Shown: one piece after another, positions 53,549 to 63,570 of the stretch
Position numbering within the stretch: the stretch's first letter is position 1
Layout: every line of letters starts with the position of its first letter
NCBI GenBank assembly: GCA_963829845.1
Contig: CAWHKD010000013.1
Span: 1 to 64,000, forward strand
DNA from: Gaiellasilicea sp963829845
GTDB taxonomy: Bacteria > Actinomycetota > Thermoleophilia > Gaiellales > Gaiellaceae
DNA: 64,000 nucleotides
Direction: 5' to 3'
The notes under the pieces: generated by a model
The model's input: only the letters and a program-made list of their open reading frames with translations
Told to the model about the DNA's origin: nothing
The model's database searches: none
Program-made: the position numbers and the translations under genes

Positions 53549-54277
53549 GTGAGGCTGCACGTGACGGGCGCGACGGGCTACCTCGGCTCCGAGCTCGTCA
53601 GGCTCCGGCCGGACGCGACCACGGAGCGGGTCGAGGTCCGCGACGCTGCTGCCGTCTCGAAGCTCGTCGAGCGCCTGCGCCCGGACGTCGTCATCCACAC
53701 CGCCTACCGGCAGGACGACGACGACGTGAACACTGTCGGCTCCGAGAACGTCGCGCGGGCGGCGGCCGCCGTCGGTTCGCGGCTCGTCCACCTCTCGACC
53801 GACGTCGTCTTCGACGGTCACAAGGGCGCGCCGTACGTGGAGGAGGATCCGCTCTCGCCGGTGACCGACTACGGCCGCGCCAAGGCGGAGGCGGAGGTGC
53901 GCGTCGCGCTCGCCCACGCGGAGGCGCTGCTCGTGCGGACGTCGCTCGTCTACGGCGGCAGGACTCCCTCGAAGCACGAGCTCTCAGCGCACGACCCGGA
54001 CTTCACGTTCTTCTCGAACGAGATCAGGAGCCCGGTGCAGGTGTCCGACCTCGCCCTGGCGCTGCTCGAGCTGGCCGAGCTGGACGTCACTGGCCCACTG
54101 CACGTCGCCGGAGCCGACAACGTCTCGCGCGCCGAGTTCGCCGAGCTGATCGCGCGCGGCCCGGTCCGCTCGGCGCGTGCTCCGGAGACCCGGCCGCTGG
54201 ACTGCGCGCTCGACTCCTCGCGCGCGCGGGCGCTCCTCCGCACTCGCCTGCGCGGCGTGCGCGAAGTACTCGGCTAG
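53549..54277 (+). CDS. RmlD-like SDR (dTDP-4-dehydrorhamnose-reductase family)
   Basis: A 242-residue extended SDR. GTG 53549 opens RLHVTGATGYLGSELVRLRP with the GxxGxxG motif. The RmlD-type features are RPDVVIHTAYRQDDDDVN, VHLSTDVVFDGHKGAPYVEE, the YGRAKAEAE catalytic Tyr-Lys pair and RTSLVYGG. It is shorter than typical RmlD (about 290). No rhamnose or other nucleotide-sugar genes are nearby, so its substrate is open. It converges on the cyclase gene, overlapping by 4 bp. Confidence 0.85.
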   Translation: MRLHVTGATGYLGSELVRLRPDATTERVEVRDAAAVSKLVERLRPDVVIHTAYRQDDDDVNTVGSENVARAAAAVGSRLVHLSTDVVFDGHKGAPYVEEDPLSPVTDYGRAKAEAEVRVALAHAEALLVRTSLVYGGRTPSKHELSAHDPDFTFFSNEIRSPVQVSDLALALLELAELDVTGPLHVAGADNVSRAEFAELIARGPVRSARAPETRPLDCALDSSRARALLRTRLRGVREVLG

Positions 54278-55047
54278 CCCGCTTCGTCCTCCTCGAGCCG
54301 CTCGGTGATCGTCTCAGGCCGTTTCGCCGCGCGTTCGGCGAGCGTGTCGACCTGGGACGCCGCCCGCTCGAGCGACCGCTCCAACGCCTTGTGCACGCTC
54401 GCCGTGATCCGCTCCGCCAGCCGGTCGCCGAAGTCGTCGCCGGGCGGTGCAGGTGCGGCCGGCGGCGGTGGCGGAGCCGGCACGGAAATCCGTTCATCCC
54501 CTTCCGCGGGCAGCGGCGGCGCAGCGCCTTCGATCTCGAGCTCGAAGACGCGCTCGGGCTCGTCGATGTCCTTCAGCCGCCGCTCGCCGAGCGGGAAGAT
54601 CGAGACGCCGTCCGGCAGCGACGCTCCCACGAGCGCCCGCGTCGTGTCCGAGAGCAGGACGTGACCGCCCTTGCCGGCGGTGCACAGCCGGGCGGCGCGG
54701 ACGACGTCGAGCCCGAGGTAGCCCTCAGTGCCGACCGCCGGCTCGCCGGTGTGCAGTCCCATCCGCACGTGCACGGCGCAGCCGTCCGGCCACTCGTGCG
54801 CCGCGTGCGCGCGCTGCGCCTCGACCGCCGCCTCGACCGCGTCCCGGGCACGCGGGAACGCGAAGAAGAATGCGTCGCCCTGCGTGTCGATCTCGACCCC
54901 GTCACGCTCCGTGAACGTCTCGCGCATCAGCCGGCGGTGGTTGGAGAGGACGGCGTCGTATCGCTCGCCGAGCTGCTTCAGCAGCCCGGTCGAGCCCTCG
55001 ATGTCGCTGAAGACGAACGTGACGGTGCCGCTGGGAAGCTGAGGCAT
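54274..55047 (-). CDS. Class III adenylate/guanylate cyclase-domain protein
   Basis: A 257-residue soluble cyclase-like protein. The catalytic domain (about 5-165) shows GTVTFVFSDIEGSTGLLKQL (metal Asp), EIDTQGDAFFFAFPRARDAV (second metal Asp and substrate region) and VRMGLHTGEP. A proline-rich linker follows (VPAPPPPPAAPAPPG), then a charged helical tail of about 60 residues. The start at 55047 (MPQLPSGTV) is preferred to the upstream ATG. The canonical transition-state Asn/Arg pair is not obvious (AARL is present), so activity is likely but not certain. Cyclases of this form are numerous in actinobacteria. Confidence 0.88.
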   Translation of the reverse strand: MPQLPSGTVTFVFSDIEGSTGLLKQLGERYDAVLSNHRRLMRETFTERDGVEIDTQGDAFFFAFPRARDAVEAAVEAQRAHAAHEWPDGCAVHVRMGLHTGEPAVGTEGYLGLDVVRAARLCTAGKGGHVLLSDTTRALVGASLPDGVSIFPLGERRLKDIDEPERVFELEIEGAAPPLPAEGDERISVPAPPPPPAAPAPPGDDFGDRLAERITASVHKALERSLERAASQVDTLAERAAKRPETITERLEEDEAG

Positions 55048-55084
55048 GCGCCCAGTATGCAAAGCGCGTGGCAAGCTCGGGGTC

Positions 55085-56970
<1,886 letters not shown>

Positions 56971-56974
<4 letters not shown>

Positions 56975-56988
56975 CACGCATGTGTCAG
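56971..56988. terminator. Inverted repeat CTGACAC-GCAT-GTGTCAG at gene end
   Basis: Perfect 7-bp arms; the TGA of the DUF255 gene (56972-56974) is inside the left arm. It may terminate that gene or bind a regulator of the downstream binding-protein gene, whose candidate promoter is 26 bp away. Confidence 0.35.
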
Positions 56989-57013
56989 GTCGCCTAACTT
57001 CCTGAAACCTACG

Positions 57014-57042
57014 TTGTCTAACTGGTTGAAACGGAGTAGTCT
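57014..57042 (+). promoter_or_regulatory. Candidate promoter and ribosome site of the LivK-like gene
   Basis: TTGTCT (57014-57019), 17-nt spacer, TAGTCT (57037-57042). A strong AAGGGGAG ribosome site is at 57072-57079, 5 nt before the ATG at 57085. The -10 match is weak. Confidence 0.35.
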
Positions 57043-57084
57043 CGCGCTCCAGCGGGCCTCTTTCTTCGATCAAGGGGAGTCTTT

Positions 57085-58350
57085 ATGCGTAGGGTCTCAC
57101 TCGCCGGGCTGGCACTCGTAGGAGCGCTGCTCCTCGCCATCCCGTCGGCGTTCGCCAAGTCGGATCTCGTAGCTGCCGACCCCGGCATCACATCGAGCTC
57201 GATCAAGATCGGCGGGACGTTCCCGCTCACCGGACCGGCATCGTCGTACGCGCCGATCCCGCAGGCGATGAAGGCGTACTTCTCGTACATCAACTCTCGC
57301 CGAGGCCCGGACGGCAAGCGCGGCGTCTATGGCCGGCAGATCATCTTCAACTATTACGACGACGGCTACAACCCGGTCAACTCGGTCCAGCTGCAGCGGA
57401 AGCTGGTCCAGGACGACAAGGTCTTCGCGGTCGTCGGCACGCTTGGCACTGAGGTCAACCAGGCCGTGCAGCCGTTCCTGAACTCGTCGAAGGTGCCGCA
57501 CGTGCTCGTCTCGACCGGGGCCAGCGAGTTCGGCAAGGACTACGCCAAGTACCCGTGGACGATCGGCTGGCAGCCGGACTACGTCGCCGAGGGCCGCCTC
57601 TACGGGACGGACATTCGCAAGAACAAGCCGAACGCGAAGATCGCGGTCCTGTACCAGAACGACAGCTACGGCAAGGACTACGTCAACGGCTTCAAGTCCG
57701 CGCTCGGCACCGCCAAGGTGAAGAGCCAGATCATCGCCGAGCAGGCGTACGACCTGGTCGGCGGCACGACGCCCGCCTCGCAGCTGGCACGCCTCAAGGC
57801 GAGCGGTGCCAACACGCTGATGATCTTCGTGACGCCGACGCCGACGATCCAGTCGTACGCGGTCCTGCGGGCGATCGCCTGGAAGCCGGCCGACATCTAC
57901 CTCAACTCGGTCTCCGCCACCGACACGTTCATGGGAGCGGCGGTCCGCAACTCGAGCGCCGACCTCGTCAACGGCTCGATCAGCGCCCAGTACCTGAAGG
58001 ATCCCGCGTCGCCGCAGTTCGCGAACGACGCGACGGTCAAGCAGTACGTCGCGCTGATGGCGAAGTACAACCCGCGTGGCCGGGTCAGCGACGGCCTCAA
58101 CTTCTACGGCTTCGCCAAGGCGGACACGTTCGTCCGGGCGATGTACAAGGCCGGGAAGAACCCGACGCGCGCAGGCCTGATGCGGGCACTGCTCTCGCTC
58201 AACGAGACGTCGCCGTTCCTGCTTCAGGGCTCGAAGCTGAAGACGTCGACGTCGGACCACTTCATCATCTCGCACCAGCGCCTGATCCGGTACAACAACG
58301 GCGCCTGGGCGCAGGCAGGTCCGCTCGTCGACGGGCGGCCTCGCGGCTAG
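57085..58350 (+). CDS. LivK/HAAT-type branched-chain amino acid-like binding protein
   Basis: A 421-residue periplasmic-binding-protein-type-1 receptor with a Sec signal peptide (MRRVSLAGLALVGALLLAIP, cut after SAFA). Family segments: SSIKIGGTFPLTGPASSYAP, YGRQIIFNYYDDGYNPVNSV, AVVGTLGTEVNQAVQPFLN, VLVSTGASEFGKDYAKYPWT and AVLYQNDSYGKDYVNGFKSA. Ligands of such proteins range from amino acids to amides and aromatic acids. No ABC transporter genes follow; a terminator does. It is alone in its transcription unit and probably highly expressed, given its strong ribosome site. Confidence 0.93.
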   Translation: MRRVSLAGLALVGALLLAIPSAFAKSDLVAADPGITSSSIKIGGTFPLTGPASSYAPIPQAMKAYFSYINSRRGPDGKRGVYGRQIIFNYYDDGYNPVNSVQLQRKLVQDDKVFAVVGTLGTEVNQAVQPFLNSSKVPHVLVSTGASEFGKDYAKYPWTIGWQPDYVAEGRLYGTDIRKNKPNAKIAVLYQNDSYGKDYVNGFKSALGTAKVKSQIIAEQAYDLVGGTTPASQLARLKASGANTLMIFVTPTPTIQSYAVLRAIAWKPADIYLNSVSATDTFMGAAVRNSSADLVNGSISAQYLKDPASPQFANDATVKQYVALMAKYNPRGRVSDGLNFYGFAKADTFVRAMYKAGKNPTRAGLMRALLSLNETSPFLLQGSKLKTSTSDHFIISHQRLIRYNNGAWAQAGPLVDGRPRG

Positions 58351-58375
58351 ACCAAGCAGTCTGTTTGAAAGGATC

Positions 58376-58405
58376 GTGGGGGCCGGAGACGGCCCCCACT
58401 TTCTT
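58376..58405 (+). terminator. Rho-independent terminator of the LivK-like gene
   Basis: Perfect 10-bp stem GTGGGGGCCG with GAGA tetraloop (58376-58399) followed by TTTCTT. It lies 26 bp after the stop codon and is the most canonical terminator in the window. Confidence 0.85.
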
Positions 58406-58421
58406 GCGAAGACCCCTGAAG

Positions 58422-58491
58422 GGGACGCTTCGCGTCCCAAGGGCATCGAAGAGCTGCAGGTGAGAGGATCGTGGGGCGACGACGGCCCCAC
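58422..58491 (+). other. Two further hairpins before the acyl-CoA dehydrogenase gene
   Basis: GGGACGC-TTC-GCGTCCC (58422-58438) and GTGGGGC-N7-GCCCCAC (58471-58491). The second repeats the GGATCGTGGGG lead-in of the terminator at 58376, so the hairpin unit appears duplicated. Its right arm ends 9 nt before the dehydrogenase ATG and may hide the ribosome site, as no Shine-Dalgarno sequence is otherwise seen. Confidence 0.5.
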
Positions 58492-58500
58492 CTTCGTTCC

Positions 58501-59652
58501 ATGGACTTCACGCTGACACCCGAGCAGGAGCTGATTCGCGCGTCGGCGCGGGAGCTCTGCGAGCGCGAGCTCGTCCCGCACGCCCGCGACTGGGACGAGG
58601 CCGAGGAGCTGCCGCGCGCGCTCGTCGGCACGCTCGCCGAGGCAGGCTTCCTCGCCGCCGCGCTGCCGGAGGACCTCGGCGGCGGCGGCCTCGACTCGAT
58701 CTCGTACTGTCTGCTCTGCGAGGAGCTCGGCAAGGCCGATTCGTCGGTGCGCGGGATCGTCTCGGTCTCGAACGGGCTCTTCGGCAAGACGGTCGCGAAG
58801 TGGGGGACGGACGAGCAGCGGCAGCAGCACCTGCCGGGCCTCGCGAGCGGCGAGGCGCTCGGCTGCTACGCGCTCACCGAGCCAGGCTGCGGCTCGGACG
58901 CCGCCGCCCTTGCGACGCGTGCCGAGCGCGACGGCGGCGACTGGATCCTGACCGGCTCGAAGGTCTTCATCACGCTCGGCTCCTGGGCCTCGACCGCGAT
59001 CGTCTTCGCCCGAACCGGGGGCGACGGGCCGAAGGGCATCAGCGCCTTCCTCGTGCCGACCGACGCCGCCGGCTTCGAGGCGAGGCCGATGAAGGGCAAG
59101 CTCGGTCTGCGCGCGCAGGACACGGCCGAGCTCTCGCTCGACGGCGTCCGCGTGCCGGCCGAAGCGATGCTCGGGGCGGAGGGCGAGGGCTTCAAGGTCG
59201 CGATGTCGGCGCTCGACAACGGCCGGATCTCGCTCGCCGCAGGCTGTGTCGGGATCGCGCAGGGCTGTCTCGACGCCTCGGTCGGCTACGCGCAGGAGCG
59301 GGAGGCGTTCCGCAAGCCGATCGCGGCGTTCCAGCTCGTGCAGCAGCTTCTCGCGGAGATGCACGTCGAGACCGAGGCGGCGCGACTCCTGACCTGGCGG
59401 GCGGCGTCGCAGGCCGATGCGGGGGCGTCGTACACGACCGAGGCCGCGGTCGCGAAGTGGTACGCCAGCGAGGCGGCGGTGCGCGCCGCTAACGCGGCCG
59501 TCCAGGTCCTCGGCGGCTACGGGTACGTCGACGAATACCCTGTGGCGAAATACCTGCGCGACGCCCGCGTGACCACGCTGTACGAGGGCACGAGCCAGAT
59601 TCAGACCCTGATCGTCGGCCGTGCGCTCACAGGCGCGAGCGCCTTCACCTAA
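58501..59652 (+). CDS. Acyl-CoA dehydrogenase
   Basis: A 383-residue FAD enzyme of the acyl-CoA dehydrogenase family. Motifs: LTPEQELIRASARELCEREL, GCYALTEPGCGSDAAAL (flavin-binding signature), VFITLGSWASTAIVFART, KLGLRAQDTAELSLDGVRVP, the second signature QVLGGYGYVDEYPVAKYLRD and catalytic Glu in TLYEGTSQIQ. It catalyses the first step of beta-oxidation or of branched-chain acyl-CoA breakdown. The thiolase gene follows after 13 bp. The start at 58501 (MDFTLTPEQ) is chosen by homology. Confidence 0.93.
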   Translation: MDFTLTPEQELIRASARELCERELVPHARDWDEAEELPRALVGTLAEAGFLAAALPEDLGGGGLDSISYCLLCEELGKADSSVRGIVSVSNGLFGKTVAKWGTDEQRQQHLPGLASGEALGCYALTEPGCGSDAAALATRAERDGGDWILTGSKVFITLGSWASTAIVFARTGGDGPKGISAFLVPTDAAGFEARPMKGKLGLRAQDTAELSLDGVRVPAEAMLGAEGEGFKVAMSALDNGRISLAAGCVGIAQGCLDASVGYAQEREAFRKPIAAFQLVQQLLAEMHVETEAARLLTWRAASQADAGASYTTEAAVAKWYASEAAVRAANAAVQVLGGYGYVDEYPVAKYLRDARVTTLYEGTSQIQTLIVGRALTGASAFT

Positions 59653-59665
59653 GGAGACCACACCG

Positions 59666-60826
59666 ATGCCCGAAGCCGTCATCGTCAGCGCCGTCCGCAC
59701 CCCGATCGGCCGGGCGGGCAAAGGCTCGTTCATGGACGTCCGCCCGGACGACCTGCTCGCGTTCGCGATCAGGGAGGCCGTCGAGCAGGCCGAAGGGCTC
59801 GACCCGAACGACATCGTCGACGTGATGGTCGGCTGTGGCTTCCCGCAGGACAAGCAGGGCATGAACCTCGCGCGCCGCGCCGCGCTGCTCGCCGGACTGC
59901 CGAAGCGCGTCCCGGGCACGACCGTCAACCGCTTCTGCGCTTCCTCGCTCCAGACGGCGCGGATGGCGTTCCATGCGATCAAGGCCGGGGAGGGCGACGT
60001 CTACGTCGCCGCGGGGGTCGAGTCGATCTCGCAGGTCGACGGCTACCCGAAGGATTCCGAGGAGCTGCACCCGAAGCTCGTCGGCGAAGGCGCGATCGCA
60101 AACGTCTACATCCCGATGGGCCACACGGCCGAAAACGTCGCCGAGCGCTACGACGTCTCCCGCGACGACATGGACCGGTACGCGCAGCGCTCGCAGGAGC
60201 GCGCGGTGGCCGCCCAGCAGTCCGGCTTCTTCGAGCGCGAGCTGACGCCGTATACGAAGGACGACGGAACGGTCGTCTCGGCCGACGACGGCCCGCGCCC
60301 GAGCTCGACCTACGAGAAGCTGCAGGAGCTGCAGCCCGCGTTCGTCCCCGACGGCAAGGTCACGGCCGGTAACTCGTGTCCGCTCAACGACGGCGCCGCC
60401 GCGCTCGTGATCATGTCCGAGGAGCGCGCGGACGAGATCGGCCTGAAGCCGCGCGCGCGAATCATCTCCTCAGCCGTGACGGGACTCGACCCCGAGATCA
60501 TGGGCGTGGGCCCGATCGATGCGGTCAAAGTCGCGCTCGGCCGTGCCGGGATGACGATCGACGACATCGACGTGATGGAGCTGAACGAGGCGTTCGCCGC
60601 CCAGGTGCTGCCCGTCTGCCGCGAGCTCGGCGTCGACCCCTTCGGCGAGAAGCTGAACCCGCACGGCGGCGCAATCGCGCTCGGCCACCCCTACGGCATG
60701 ACCGGCGCCCGGATCATGTGCACGCTCCTGAACGACCTCGACACCATCGACGGCACGATCGGACTCGAGACGATGTGCGTCGGCGGCGGCCAGGGCATGG
60801 CCATGGTCGTCGAGCGGCTGGCGTAG
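59666..60826 (+). CDS. Acetyl-CoA C-acyltransferase (thiolase)
   Basis: A 386-residue thiolase. Active-site residues: nucleophilic Cys in TVNRFCASSLQTARMA, His in LNPHGGAIALGHPYGMTGAR and the second Cys in ETMCVGGGQGMAMV. VSAVRTPIGRAGKGSF at the start and MELNEAFAAQVLPVCREL are standard. AAGGAG sits 10 nt before the ATG (59652-59657 region). With the upstream dehydrogenase it forms a short beta-oxidation operon. Hydratase and hydroxyacyl-CoA dehydrogenase genes are not in this window. Confidence 0.94.
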   Translation: MPEAVIVSAVRTPIGRAGKGSFMDVRPDDLLAFAIREAVEQAEGLDPNDIVDVMVGCGFPQDKQGMNLARRAALLAGLPKRVPGTTVNRFCASSLQTARMAFHAIKAGEGDVYVAAGVESISQVDGYPKDSEELHPKLVGEGAIANVYIPMGHTAENVAERYDVSRDDMDRYAQRSQERAVAAQQSGFFERELTPYTKDDGTVVSADDGPRPSSTYEKLQELQPAFVPDGKVTAGNSCPLNDGAAALVIMSEERADEIGLKPRARIISSAVTGLDPEIMGVGPIDAVKVALGRAGMTIDDIDVMELNEAFAAQVLPVCRELGVDPFGEKLNPHGGAIALGHPYGMTGARIMCTLLNDLDTIDGTIGLETMCVGGGQGMAMVVERLA

Positions 60827-61549
60827 GTGCTCGAGGCAGCCGCGCGCGACGCCGCCGCGGCATGGGAGGTCGAGCTCGGCGAGCCGTTCGCGCTCGCGCT
60901 GCACTCGTTCGCCGCGCCGGCGGGCGACGCGGCCGTCCTGAAGGTGGTGCCCGAGCGCCACTGGGAGAGCGACCACGAGCCCGATGCGCTTGCCCACTGG
61001 GCCGGCGACGGCGCGGCGCGCCTGGTACGCCACGACCGTGGCCGCCGCGCGTTTCTGATCGAGCGTGCAGTGCCCGGCACGGACATCTCGGAGCTGCCCG
61101 ATGCGGAGGCGACGGCGATCGCAGTCGACATCGGCAGGCGGCTGTGGCGGCCTGCCGGTGCGCCGTTCCTCCGGGTCGCCGACGAGCTGCCACGCTGGCT
61201 CGACGAGGCGGAGGGCGAGCTACGGGCGAAGGCGGAAGAGCTGCTGGCGGGAATGGAGCTCCGTCACGACGTCCTCGTCCACGGCGATTTCCACCACCAC
61301 AACATCCTCGCCTCGGCCCGCGGCCACCTGGCGATCGACCCCCAGCCCTTCCTCGGCGAGCCCGAGTACGACGTCGTACCCTTCCTCTGGAACCCGCTCC
61401 CGATCGGCGTCCGGCAGGAGCTGCTGGGCGCGCGGCTGGCCGCGTTCGCGGCGGCCGGGCTGGACGAGGAGCGGATGCGCGGGTGGATGGTGATTCGCGG
61501 CTCCTATCTGCTGCCCGAGGAGGCGGAAGCGCTACTGGCGCTCGTCTAG
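60827..61549 (+). CDS. APH-type phosphotransferase
   Basis: A 240-residue kinase-fold phosphotransferase. The catalytic loop is DVLVHGDFHHHNILAS and the following metal site reads LAIDPQPFLGEPEYDVVPFL; the hexapeptide GEPEYDVVPFLWNPL is typical of streptomycin-6-phosphotransferase-like (APH(6)) relatives. GTG 60827 immediately follows the thiolase TAG. The N-terminal lobe is short but complete (AVLKVVPERHWESDHEPDAL). Whether it modifies an antibiotic or an endogenous metabolite cannot be told. Its 3' end overlaps the convergent phosphatase gene by 18 bp. Confidence 0.87.
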   Translation: MLEAAARDAAAAWEVELGEPFALALHSFAAPAGDAAVLKVVPERHWESDHEPDALAHWAGDGAARLVRHDRGRRAFLIERAVPGTDISELPDAEATAIAVDIGRRLWRPAGAPFLRVADELPRWLDEAEGELRAKAEELLAGMELRHDVLVHGDFHHHNILASARGHLAIDPQPFLGEPEYDVVPFLWNPLPIGVRQELLGARLAAFAAAGLDEERMRGWMVIRGSYLLPEEAEALLALV

Positions 61550-62197
61550 GTACGGCTTCAGCTGCTCCCAGAGGTGCTCCATCGTCGTCGTGCGGGCGGG
61601 ATGGAGCGGGTCGTAGGGAACGTAGTTGACAGTGCGCACGATCCAGCCGTCGTCGCCGACATCCAGCACGTTGATGCACGCCGGCGCCTGCTCGAAGGTG
61701 CCGAAGTAGGTGCGGTCGCCGGAGAGTGCGTAGGAGATGACGATCCGGTTGACCCCGCCGTGGAGCACGGCGAGCGCGGTGTGCCAGTCGCGGGCGAGCA
61801 GCCGCTCGAGCGCGGGGTGGACGCGGTCGAGCGCCTCGCCGAGCGACTCACCGCCGAGGAAGCGCTGCGCCTCGTCGCGCACCTGGAGAGCGCCGACGAA
61901 CGCGGCCTCGAGCTCCTCGGCCGGAATCGCGTCGAGCCGGCCGCCGCGCCACTCCGACAGCTCGGGCCAGAGCTCGACCTCGTGGCCGGGCGCCACGAGC
62001 TCCGCCGTCTCGCGCGTGCGCGGCAGGTCGCTCGCGAGCACGACGTCGAAGTCGATGTTCGCGAGCGCCGCCCGTGCCGCTACGGCCTGCTCCCGGCCGC
62101 GCGGCGTCAGCGGCACGTCCTCCGGCCGCACGGGCGCGCCCTCCTCATCGACATACGACACGTCGCCGTGCCGCATCAGGATCAGCCGCCGCCTCAC
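61532..62197 (-). CDS. Histidine phosphatase family protein
   Basis: A 221-residue phosphoglycerate-mutase-like phosphatase. The catalytic motif is RRRLILMRHGDVSYVD (RHG), followed by TPRGREQAVAARAAL, the SDLPRTRETAELV arginine segment and the second catalytic His in LAVLHGGVNRIVISY. GTG 62197 is the start, lying inside the right end of the 148-bp element, copy 2. The open frame upstream runs through that element and is not considered coding. The substrate is unknown. Confidence 0.9.
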   Translation of the reverse strand: MRRRLILMRHGDVSYVDEEGAPVRPEDVPLTPRGREQAVAARAALANIDFDVVLASDLPRTRETAELVAPGHEVELWPELSEWRGGRLDAIPAEELEAAFVGALQVRDEAQRFLGGESLGEALDRVHPALERLLARDWHTALAVLHGGVNRIVISYALSGDRTYFGTFEQAPACINVLDVGDDGWIVRTVNYVPYDPLHPARTTTMEHLWEQLKPYLDERQ

Positions 62198-62340
62198 GCC
62201 CCTGGCCGCCTTCCGCTCCCGCCCGGCGGAGCCGGGCTCCGCGGAAGGCTGACGTCGCTCGCGCCGCTCCAGCCGGCGGGCCGTACCTCCGTACTGTCCC
62301 ACCGGCCTACGCAGTGCGAGCGGCGTCCCAGGAACGTGAG
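62193..62340 (-). repeat. 148-bp structured intercistronic element, copy 2
   Basis: Same element as at 39356-39503, on the opposite strand, with 133 of 148 positions identical. It begins 5 nt after the stop of the DUF6285 gene (62346-62348) and contains the phosphatase GTG (62195-62197) at its right end, the same arrangement as copy 1. The main stems persist: terminal CTCACG/CGTGAG arms, a GCCGCTCG-type internal repeat and CCTTCCGC/GCGGAAGG, in which one T-A pair of copy 1 has become C-G. Confidence 0.85.
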
Positions 62341-62345
62341 GACTC

Positions 62346-62651
62346 TCACTCCTCGTACTTCGCCAGGGCGCGGGGGTTCGAGACGCGCAGCTTCTGAGCC
62401 ACCTGCTCCTTCAGCAGCGCGACGGCGTTCTCGGGGACGTCGCCCGCCCGGATCCGGCGCGCCAGCTCCCAGTCTTCCTCGCGGGGAGGGGTCGTCGCCC
62501 ACAGCTCCCGCTCGGCGATCCCGAGCCCGTTGATCGCGACGAGCGTCCGGAACTTCAGCCGGTGGTCGTCCAGGATCGGGAGGATCTCCGCCTGCAGGAA
62601 CTCGCGGACAGCCTCCGCCAGCTCCTGCGGCGTGGGCCGGTCATGCTGCAT
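62346..62651 (-). CDS. DUF6285-like small protein
   Basis: A 101-residue alpha-helical, acidic protein. PTPQELAEAVREFLQAEILP and RTLVAINGLGIAERELW match small proteins usually found beside APH-type phosphotransferases and acyl-CoA dehydrogenases (DUF6285 by memory, not searched). Its ATG (62651) overlaps the end of the upstream phosphotransferase by 11 bp, so the two are translationally coupled and may form a complex. The 148-bp element follows its stop after 5 nt. Confidence 0.82.
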   Translation of the reverse strand: MQHDRPTPQELAEAVREFLQAEILPILDDHRLKFRTLVAINGLGIAERELWATTPPREEDWELARRIRAGDVPENAVALLKEQVAQKLRVSNPRALAKYEE

Positions 62652-63570
62652 GGTCGATTAAGTGCAGGAGTTCGTACTCCATCTCGGCGGCGAGGCGGCC
62701 GAGCACGGCGAGCTCAACGCTGCGCTCCTGGCCGTTGAAGTGGCGCCGCGACTGGGTCAGGCAGCCGGTCGCCCACTTGACGTTGCCGAACACCTCCCAG
62801 GCGAGCAGCTCCTCGCGCGTCACTTCGAGGCCGGTCAGCTCGGCATAGCGGTCGAGATAGCGGTCGAGGTCGCCGACGCCGCCGAGGTGCTTGTCGTCAG
62901 CGCCGAAGCGCCAGGCGCGGACGAGCGGCCAGGAGAGATCCTCCACCGGGTCGGCGAGGTGTGCGAACTCCCAGTCGAGGACGGCGACGATCCCGTTCTC
63001 ATCGACCGCGATGTTGCCGATCCGCCAGTCGCCGTGGACGACGACCGGCTCGCGGTGCCGTGGCAGTCGCTCCTTCACCCAGTGCAGCCCGAGCTCGATC
63101 GCCGGGTGCGGCTCGCCGACCGAGTCGAGCTCCGCATAGAAGCGCGTCACCTGGTCGCCCGTCTCGAGGAACGGCAGGCGGTCGGGCGGGATCGTGTGAA
63201 TCTTGGCCAGCTCCTCGGCCATCTCGACGTCCAGGCCCGGCGGCGGACTCTTGACGATCCGCCGGCCGATCGTCTCGCCCCGGATCCTCGCCATCACGAA
63301 TGCCTCGCGGCCCTCGACGTCGCCGAGGTAGGCGATCGGCTCCGGCACCTTCACGCCGGCCTCGTGGGCGGCGCGCAGCACCTCGAACTCGTGCTCGAGC
63401 GTGAGCGTGCCCTGATGGATGACGCCGCCGGCCGCGCGCCGGATCAGCAGCTCCCGTCCGGCCGAGTCGACCGCCCAGGCCTCCTTCGAGGCGCCGCCGG
63501 CGAGCAGAACCGCCCGCTCGACCGGAGCGTCGAGCGCTGCCGCGAACGCGTCCTTAAGAGCTCGACTCAC
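62641..63570 (-). CDS. ACAD10/11-like phosphotransferase family protein
   Basis: A 309-residue APH-fold protein of the type fused to acyl-CoA dehydrogenase in ACAD10/ACAD11. The N-lobe has VLLAGGASKEAWAVDSAGRE, the catalytic loop is PVVVHGDWRIGNIAVDENG and the metal site is VAVLDWEFAHLADPVEDLSW. ACAD10/11 kinase domains phosphorylate 4-hydroxyacyl-CoAs before dehydrogenation, which would fit the acyl-CoA genes nearby. GTG 63570 (VSRALKDAF) is the start; it lies in the right arm of the palindromic element at 63558-63721. Confidence 0.9.
   Translation of the reverse strand: MSRALKDAFAAALDAPVERAVLLAGGASKEAWAVDSAGRELLIRRAAGGVIHQGTLTLEHEFEVLRAAHEAGVKVPEPIAYLGDVEGREAFVMARIRGETIGRRIVKSPPPGLDVEMAEELAKIHTIPPDRLPFLETGDQVTRFYAELDSVGEPHPAIELGLHWVKERLPRHREPVVVHGDWRIGNIAVDENGIVAVLDWEFAHLADPVEDLSWPLVRAWRFGADDKHLGGVGDLDRYLDRYAELTGLEVTREELLAWEVFGNVKWATGCLTQSRRHFNGQERSVELAVLGRLAAEMEYELLHLIDHAA

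Noticed and set aside
57097..59982. Very long open frame on the minus strand (about 960 codons)
   Set aside because: Antisense to the LivK-like, acyl-CoA dehydrogenase and thiolase genes; Arg/Asp/Val-rich with no domain. A by-product of high GC at third codon positions.
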